Below, piece by piece: positions 1-4,052 of a stretch of 6,351 nt of DNA; position 1 is the stretch's first letter; every line of letters starts with the position of its first letter. The stretch is from the NCBI GenBank assembly GCA_002352375.1, contig DEIH01000116.1, positions 1-6,351 on the forward strand, read 5' to 3'. The notes beneath the pieces are model-generated. The model was not told where the DNA came from and made no database searches. It saw nothing but the letters and a program-made list of their open reading frames with translations. Position numbers and translations under genes: made by a program. The DNA is from Spirochaeta sp. UBA2779. GTDB taxonomy: Bacteria; Spirochaetota; Spirochaetia; DSM-2461.

Positions 1-801
1 GGAACTCAAGTTAAAAGCAATATCAATATCTCCGGCTTTAACAGCAAGCAATTGAGCATTTTCATCCGGCATATCCTGAATAATGATCGTTTCAAATGCC
101 GGCAGGTCTCCCCAGTAATTCTCATTGCGAACCATCACCAGCTTGTCATCAGCTGTAAAGCTTTTCAGAATATAAGGTCCGGAACCTGCTGATTGATGAT
201 CAAGGTAGTTTTGAGCATTATCTGTCTGTGCCGCAGAGGCATCCGAAACACCTCCATGTTCAATTACTACAGCACTATCAAGTACGGCAAAAGCTGTTGA
301 TGTTGTTTTTGAAATAAAAGCACTATCCGCTTTCCCCAAAGTAATTGAAACAGTATTGTCGTCAACTACATCAATGGAAACTACACCATCCAATAAGGCG
401 GAAGCATTGGATTTAAGATTAATAGCACGATCAAAACTGAATTTAACATCCGTTGCCGTTACACTGTTGCCACTAACAAAGGCTGCATCTTTTCGCAGTT
501 TAAAAGTATAAACAAGACCATCGTCTGAAACCGTATAGCTCTCAGCAAGCTGTGGCACCGGAGCAACAGCCTCGGGTGTAAACTCAAACAGGTTGTCGTA
601 TACAACGTTTATTATCATTGGTGCATATAGCTCATATGCGTACCCCGGATCAAAAGTGAAGTAATCAGGTTCAATCGCAATAACAAGTGGCGTATTCACA
701 CCGGCCTGCCCCGAAGCTGGCTCAGCGTCTCCCTTTGCACTGATTGATGCAATACTCAAAACGAGTAGTACACACGTCAACAAAAGCCCTTTCTTTTTCA
801 T
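1..801 (-). CDS. ABC transporter substrate-binding protein, family 5 (peptide/nickel type), partial: N-terminal 267 residues
   Basis: Extracellular solute-binding protein that captures substrate (typically di- or oligopeptides) and delivers it to an ABC importer. The frame is open from ATG at 801 to the window edge, giving 267 codons of a family usually 500-600 residues long; the C-terminal half lies to the left. Residues 1-22 form a signal peptide: MKKK, a hydrophobic core, and likely cleavage after Ala18 or Ala22. Cys10 lies inside the hydrophobic core and is not a lipobox, so the protein should be soluble in the periplasm. Family marks are PQLAESYTVSDDGLVYTFKL (83-102), the following LRKDAAF and TATDVKFSFDRA (115-126), and the GSGPYILKSF (207-216) and RNENYWG (225-231) motifs. 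An AGGGAG ribosome-binding site lies five bases before the ATG. It follows the two ATPase genes on the same strand, so it is very probably part of their operon. The exact substrate cannot be told. Confidence 0.92.
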   Translation of the reverse strand, partial: MKKKGLLLTCVLLVLSIASISAKGDAEPASGQAGVNTPLVIAIEPDYFTFDPGYAYELYAPMIINVVYDNLFEFTPEAVAPVPQLAESYTVSDDGLVYTFKLRKDAAFVSGNSVTATDVKFSFDRAINLKSNASALLDGVVSIDVVDDNTVSITLGKADSAFISKTTSTAFAVLDSAVVIEHGGVSDASAAQTDNAQNYLDHQSAGSGPYILKSFTADDKLVMVRNENYWGDLPAFETIIIQDMPDENAQLLAVKAGDIDIAFNLSS

Positions 802-852
802 GTTTTCTCCCTAAAAGAAATTTTATCTATATATAGTAATACAAATACAACG
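802..852 (-). promoter_or_regulatory. AT-rich gap inside the operon, possible internal promoter for the binding protein
   Basis: This 51-base gap separates the oppF-like stop from the binding-protein start. It is strongly AT-rich and holds the self-complementary decamer CTATATATAG at 827-836. On the minus strand, TTGTAT (850-845) and GATAAA (827-822) are 17 bases apart, a weak match to a sigma-70 promoter (3/6 and 4/6 positions). Binding proteins are normally needed in excess over the ATPases, so a separate promoter here would make sense. That is inference. No terminator hairpin with a T tract is visible. Confidence 0.25.
807..812 (-). promoter_or_regulatory. Ribosome-binding site of the substrate-binding protein gene
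   Basis: On the minus strand this reads AGGGAG, five bases before the ATG at 801-799. It is the best Shine-Dalgarno match in the minus-strand operon. It fixes the start of the partial binding-protein gene, and a signal peptide begins right there. Confidence 0.75.
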
Positions 853-1827
853 TTAATTTGAAGTTAGATAACAGGCAGCAAAATGACCGCTCTCAACCTC
901 TTTAAGCTCCGGCTCCAAACCACTGCAGTCATCAAACTGCTTAGGACAACGGGCACGGAACTTACAACCTTCCGGGATATCCATTGGGTTTGGGATATCT
1001 CCCTCAAGTTTTATGCGCTCCCCCTGTTTCTCTGAATGGATATGCGGAATGGCTGATAATAAAGCCTTTGTATATGGATGTTGAGGGTTTTTATATAATT
1101 GCGAATAAGTTGCAATCTCAACAATCTTTCCAAGGTACATAACAGCTACCCTATCACTTACCTGGTAAACAATATTTAAATTATGCGAGATAAAAAGATA
1201 AGTCAGGTTGTATCTTTCCTGTAAATCCTGCAGCAGATTAAGGATCTGGGCCTGAATAGAAACATCCAGAGCTGAGACGGCTTCATCACATACAATAAAT
1301 TCAGGTTCCAAGGCCAAAGCTCTGGCAATACCAACTCTCTGTTTCTGCCCACCAGACAATTCATGAGGATACCTTTGCCGGTAATAATCAGATAGACCCA
1401 CAATTCCCAGCAACTCAGAGACTTTTTCCAGCCTATTATCCCGGGAGTACATTTTATGAACAATCATCGGTTCAAGAATTATTGACTCTACTGTTTTCCT
1501 GGGATTCAGCGATGCAGAAGGATCCTGGAAAACAATCTGCATATCTTTTCTCAACATTTTCATCTCATTACCGGTTAGATTAAAAATATTAACATCCTTA
1601 AAAAGAACATTTCCGGATGTAGGTTTCTGAAGATTCAGAATTGTTCTACCCAATGAGCTTTTTCCGCATCCACTCTCTCCAACCAGACCGACAGTCTCTC
1701 CCTGGAATATTTCGAAAGAAACGCTGTCCACGGCTTTTAGAACTTTCTTCTTTAGTCCCCGGGTATCAACTTTATAGTGCATGCTCAGGTTGTCTATCTG
1801 TACAAGATTTTTTTTAATCATTCTCAT
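853..1827 (-). CDS. oppF: Oligopeptide/dipeptide ABC transporter ATP-binding protein, OppF/DppF type
   Basis: Cytoplasmic ATPase that forms a heterodimer with the OppD-like partner and powers import through two permeases. All nucleotide-binding motifs are present in the 324-residue protein: Walker A GESGCGKS (50-57), Q-loop Gln101, signature LSGGQ (157-161), Walker B with catalytic Glu182 in VCDEAVSALD, and H-loop His215. The C-terminal extension typical of this subfamily (NPQHPYTKALLSAIP, then EGCKFRARCP) carries Cys288, Cys294, Cys301 and Cys319. These match the four-cysteine pattern that holds an iron-sulphur cluster in some Opp/Dpp ATPases. The length is normal. The gene overlaps the end of the upstream oppD-like gene. 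Two starts are possible, ATG at 1827 or ATG at 1821 (residue 3), and neither has a good Shine-Dalgarno, so translation is probably coupled. The family is certain; whether the substrate is peptide, nickel or something else is not visible. Confidence 0.95.
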   Translation of the reverse strand: MRMIKKNLVQIDNLSMHYKVDTRGLKKKVLKAVDSVSFEIFQGETVGLVGESGCGKSSLGRTILNLQKPTSGNVLFKDVNIFNLTGNEMKMLRKDMQIVFQDPSASLNPRKTVESIILEPMIVHKMYSRDNRLEKVSELLGIVGLSDYYRQRYPHELSGGQKQRVGIARALALEPEFIVCDEAVSALDVSIQAQILNLLQDLQERYNLTYLFISHNLNIVYQVSDRVAVMYLGKIVEIATYSQLYKNPQHPYTKALLSAIPHIHSEKQGERIKLEGDIPNPMDIPEGCKFRARCPKQFDDCSGLEPELKEVESGHFAACYLTSN

Positions 1828-2800
1828 TGCTATACAGCCAACATCTTACAAAGTGACTTTCTGTTATTTTTTTAAGATTGGGAGATTTTATTTTACATTT
1901 ATCCATTACAGCAGTACATCTGGAATGAAAATAACATCCCGAGCGTTTTTCAGCAGGATTCAGGATTGATCCGGGGATTTCTTTTAAACGTACCTTTTCT
2001 TGGGTTATCTCCGGTATAGTTGCTATAAGTCCTTTGGTGTAGGGATGCAGAGGATTCCGGAATAGTTCATCCGTCGGGGCAATCTCTACACTCTGACCGG
2101 AATACATAACCATAACCCTGTCGGAGATTTCAGAAACAACCCCCAAATCATGGGTTATTATTATAATCGAAGTTTTTTTCGTCTTCTTCAAGTCATTCAT
2201 TAAATCCAGTATCTGAGCTTGAATTGTAACATCGAGAGCTGTTGTAGGTTCATCGGCAATAAGTATCCTTGGCTCACAGGCAAGGGCCATAGCAATCATC
2301 ACCCTCTGACGCATACCTCCTGATAATTCGTGAGGATATCGCCTAACACTTTTTACCGGATCCGGTATACCCACATCTTCCAGTAACTGTATTACTTCCA
2401 GATTTGCATCCCGTTTATTAAATCCTCTGTGAAGCCTCAAGGATTCAGCAATCTGAAATCCACAGGTTAATATAGGATTCAAAGACGTCATCGGTTCTTG
2501 AAAGATCATGGAGATTTCATTACCTCTAATGGCTCTTCTATCTTTTTCTTTCAGTTTGATAAGATTATTACCAAAATAGAATATATCTCCCCCGGAGATT
2601 TCACCCGGCGGATGTGGAATCAGTCCCATAATTGCAAGTGAAGTAACACTTTTCCCACTTCCACTTTCACCTACAATACCAAGGGTTTCACCTTCTTGTA
2701 GATTAAAGTCCAGACTGTCAACAGCCTTAATGAAACCCTCTTGCGTCTTAAAAGTAACTGTTAAATTATTTATATTGAGAAGACTCGGCTTAGGGGGCAT
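1814..2800 (-). CDS. oppD: Oligopeptide/dipeptide ABC transporter ATP-binding protein, OppD/DppD type
   Basis: Second cytoplasmic ATPase of the importer and first visible gene of the minus-strand operon. The 328-residue protein has Walker A GESGSGKS (44-51), Q-loop Gln101 in FQEPMTSLNP, signature LSGGM (159-163) followed by RQR, Walker B ILIADEP (179-185, catalytic Glu184), D-loop ALD (188-190) and H-loop His217. The Met in the signature is normal for OppD/DppD, whereas the partner has LSGGQ. The C-terminal oligopeptide-transporter extension holds Cys289, Cys295, Cys302 and Cys320 in the arrangement seen in iron-sulphur-binding family members. The ATG at 2800 is preceded by GGTGA, six bases away; an ATG at 2813 is out of frame. 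The 3' end overlaps the oppF-like gene by 14 bases. Typical operons of this class also contain two permeases, absent here and presumably further left. Confidence 0.95.
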   Translation of the reverse strand: MPPKPSLLNINNLTVTFKTQEGFIKAVDSLDFNLQEGETLGIVGESGSGKSVTSLAIMGLIPHPPGEISGGDIFYFGNNLIKLKEKDRRAIRGNEISMIFQEPMTSLNPILTCGFQIAESLRLHRGFNKRDANLEVIQLLEDVGIPDPVKSVRRYPHELSGGMRQRVMIAMALACEPRILIADEPTTALDVTIQAQILDLMNDLKKTKKTSIIIITHDLGVVSEISDRVMVMYSGQSVEIAPTDELFRNPLHPYTKGLIATIPEITQEKVRLKEIPGSILNPAEKRSGCYFHSRCTAVMDKCKIKSPNLKKITESHFVRCWLYSNEND

Positions 2801-2806
2801 TTTTAT

Positions 2807-2811
2807 TCACC
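2807..2811 (-). promoter_or_regulatory. Ribosome-binding site of the oppD-like gene
   Basis: Reads GGTGA on the minus strand, six bases before the ATG at 2800. It is a moderate Shine-Dalgarno match that supports this start. Confidence 0.55.
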
Positions 2812-2895
2812 ATAGTTCGGGTTTTTACGCATTTATATACGCTCAAACCTTTATTGATTGTATATTCATACACCCAACCTGACATAATGTCAAAT

Positions 2896-2931
2896 TTGGA
2901 AACGATCGATTCCCATTTCATCCTATTCCAA
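2896..2931. repeat. Inverted repeat TTGGAA / TTCCAA upstream of the kinase gene
   Basis: Two perfect 6-base arms, 2896-2901 and 2926-2931, are separated by 24 bases, just before the -10-like TATACT. The placement suits an operator, but six-base arms at this distance can arise by chance. Confidence 0.25.
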
Positions 2932-2946
2932 GGCTATACTGTATTC

Positions 2947-3876
2947 ATGCAGTCAGAAAAGCCGGAATCATACGCCGTCCTTGTCGGCGGGGCAAACCTC
3001 GATATACTCGGGTTCTCTCAAGAGGCACTTATACACCGGGATTCCAATCCCGGCCGGGTTAGGTTCCACGCCGGCGGTGTCGTACGTAATATTGCAGAAA
3101 ATCTTTCCCGCCTTGGAATCAGTACCGAACTGATTATCGCGACAGGCAGCGGAATAGACGGGCAATATATCCGGGAAAACTGCATGGCTGCAGGAATCAA
3201 CATAAGACATGCTTTAACCCTGAAAGAAGAAATTTCTTCCACCTATATGGCCATAATGGACTCCGACGGTGATATGTCCATAGCCCTTTCTGATATGTCA
3301 ACAAGCACTTATATCACAGCTGAATATCTTCAGTGCAAAAAAGAGTGTATTACCAGAGCTGATATTATCGTTGCTGATACAAATTTGAATCCTGAGGCTC
3401 TTGAATATCTTACCTCAGGGTTTCCGAATTCCAGGTTTTGTATCGATCCAGTCTCGGTAACTAAGGCAAAAAAAATCATACCAATCCTCAGCCGCATCCA
3501 TACTCTGAAAATGAACCGGCTGGAAGCCGAGTCAATCTGCGGATTCCAAATCAAATCCCCTGTAGAGTTCAAACAAGCCGGGATGTTCCTCCTGAACAAA
3601 GGCGTCCAGCATATCTTTATTACATCCGGCAGAAACTCCATATACTGGGTTAACCAAGAAGACAGCGGAGTTTTTACTCCACCGACTGTCCCTGTGATCA
3701 ATGCCACCGGAGCAGGAGATGCCTTCACCGCTGGAGTCGTTTTCTCCACCCTTCAGAAATACTCAATTGATGAAACTTTGAAGTTTTCAACAGCTCTTGC
3801 CGGACTGACAATTTCAGGGGAATCTGCGGTGAACTCTGAAGTGAGTCTCAAGAAAGTTAGAGGATTCCCGGGATAA
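2947..3876 (+). CDS. psuK: PfkB-family carbohydrate kinase, probable pseudouridine kinase
   Basis: Predicted cytoplasmic kinase that phosphorylates pseudouridine with ATP to pseudouridine 5'-phosphate, which PsuG then splits into uracil and ribose 5-phosphate. With ATG at 2947 the protein has 309 residues, normal for the family. Visible motifs are VGGANLD (13-19), the first PfkB signature GGVVRNIAENL (43-53), IDPVS (166-170), TLKMNRLEAE (186-195), and the second PfkB signature NATGAGDAFTAG (252-263) with catalytic base Asp258. The SNPG (33-36), GGVxRNIAxNL, SSTY and DPVS segments and the T-L-K-x-N-R-L-E-A-E run match my memory of E. coli PsuK (YeiC) closely and go beyond general ribokinase likeness. 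The frame stays open upstream to a TTG at 2854, but the family N-terminus fits Met at 2947. No strong Shine-Dalgarno is present; AAGG is 13 bases away. No psuG follows it. Another ribokinase-like substrate remains possible. Confidence 0.85.
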   Translation: MQSEKPESYAVLVGGANLDILGFSQEALIHRDSNPGRVRFHAGGVVRNIAENLSRLGISTELIIATGSGIDGQYIRENCMAAGINIRHALTLKEEISSTYMAIMDSDGDMSIALSDMSTSTYITAEYLQCKKECITRADIIVADTNLNPEALEYLTSGFPNSRFCIDPVSVTKAKKIIPILSRIHTLKMNRLEAESICGFQIKSPVEFKQAGMFLLNKGVQHIFITSGRNSIYWVNQEDSGVFTPPTVPVINATGAGDAFTAGVVFSTLQKYSIDETLKFSTALAGLTISGESAVNSEVSLKKVRGFPG

Positions 3877-3910
3877 TTTATTAACTCCCTCTTTAGTTTG
3901 ATGCAATCGA

Positions 3911-3946
3911 GTTGATAAAACAGTTCACATTTTTAAACCTGTCAAC
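3911..3946. repeat. Imperfect inverted repeat, possible RNA hairpin downstream of the kinase gene
   Basis: GTTGA (3911-3915) can pair with TCAAC (3942-3946), and CAG (3921-3923) with CTG (3939-3941), with a five-base bulge (TAAAA) on the left arm. The inner TT/AA pairs extend it further if one C is bulged. It might act as a weak terminator or RNA end for psuK, which ends 35 bases before, but no T tract follows. It may also be chance. Confidence 0.25.
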
Positions 3947-3983
3947 CGAATAGCATTACTCCCATGTTTACATTGGTGTGCTT

Positions 3984-4000
3984 CAGATCCAGAGGATCTG
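3984..4000. repeat. Perfect hairpin palindrome, possible operator
   Basis: CAGATCC (3984-3990), loop AGA, then GGATCTG (3994-4000): a perfect seven-pair inverted repeat, 52 bases before the start of the patatin gene. There is no T run after it, so it does not look like an intrinsic terminator. Its position suits a repressor or activator site, or a stable element in the 5' leader RNA. A seven-base perfect stem with a three-base loop is less likely to be random than the other repeats here. Confidence 0.4.
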
Positions 4001-4042
4001 TCCAGAACCGCCAACAACATAATAAAATGGTTACTAATCATT

Positions 4043-4049
4043 GAGGGAG
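4043..4049 (+). promoter_or_regulatory. Ribosome-binding site of the patatin-like gene, deciding its start
   Basis: GAGGGAG lies three to nine bases before ATG 4053. The frame is also open from a TTG at 4041, but that codon overlaps and would destroy the use of this site, so ATG 4053 is the better start. Confidence 0.8.
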
Positions 4050-4052
4050 TTT

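Larger units (their letters stand above)
2801..2946. promoter_or_regulatory. Divergent intergenic region between the importer operon and the kinase gene
   Basis: Both neighbouring genes read away from this stretch, so promoters for both should lie here. On the minus strand, TATAAA at 2837-2832 would give a leader of about 25 bases before the oppD-like ATG, but I see no good -35 box. On the plus strand, TATACT at 2935-2940 resembles a -10 box and sits seven bases before the kinase ATG, again without a clear -35. An inverted repeat TTGGAA (2896-2901) / TTCCAA (2926-2931) lies between them and could bind a regulator. The region is AT-rich near the operon end. The existence of promoters here follows from the gene layout; the exact boxes are guesses. 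Confidence 0.4.
3877..4052. other. Intergenic region with two inverted repeats, no gene
   Basis: These 176 bases contain no credible reading frame. I see no classical terminator (GC stem followed by a T run) for the kinase gene. The stretch holds a loose inverted repeat at 3911-3946 and a perfect short palindrome at 3984-4000, described separately. Possible -10-like strings for the downstream gene are CATAAT (4018-4023) and TACTAA (4032-4037), neither with a matching -35 box, so the promoter is not identified. Confidence 0.6.

Noticed and set aside
1781..1969. 62-codon plus-strand open frame across the oppF/oppD junction
   Set aside because: It lies wholly opposite two well-supported ABC ATPase genes, has no family resemblance and no ribosome-binding site.
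2854..2946. 31-residue N-terminal extension of the kinase from TTG 2854
   Set aside because: It has no ribosome-binding site, its sequence does not resemble kinase N-termini, and it would remove most of the divergent promoter region.
3330..3749. 139-codon minus-strand open frame inside the kinase gene
   Set aside because: It is antisense to the conserved PfkB motifs, and its translation has no recognisable domain.
3984..4000. Intrinsic terminator of the kinase gene
   Set aside because: The stem is followed by TCCAGAACC rather than a T run, and it lies more than 100 bases after the stop codon.
4041..4052. Start of the patatin protein at TTG 4041
   Set aside because: The strong GAGGGAG ribosome-binding site lies inside this extension and points to ATG 4053.
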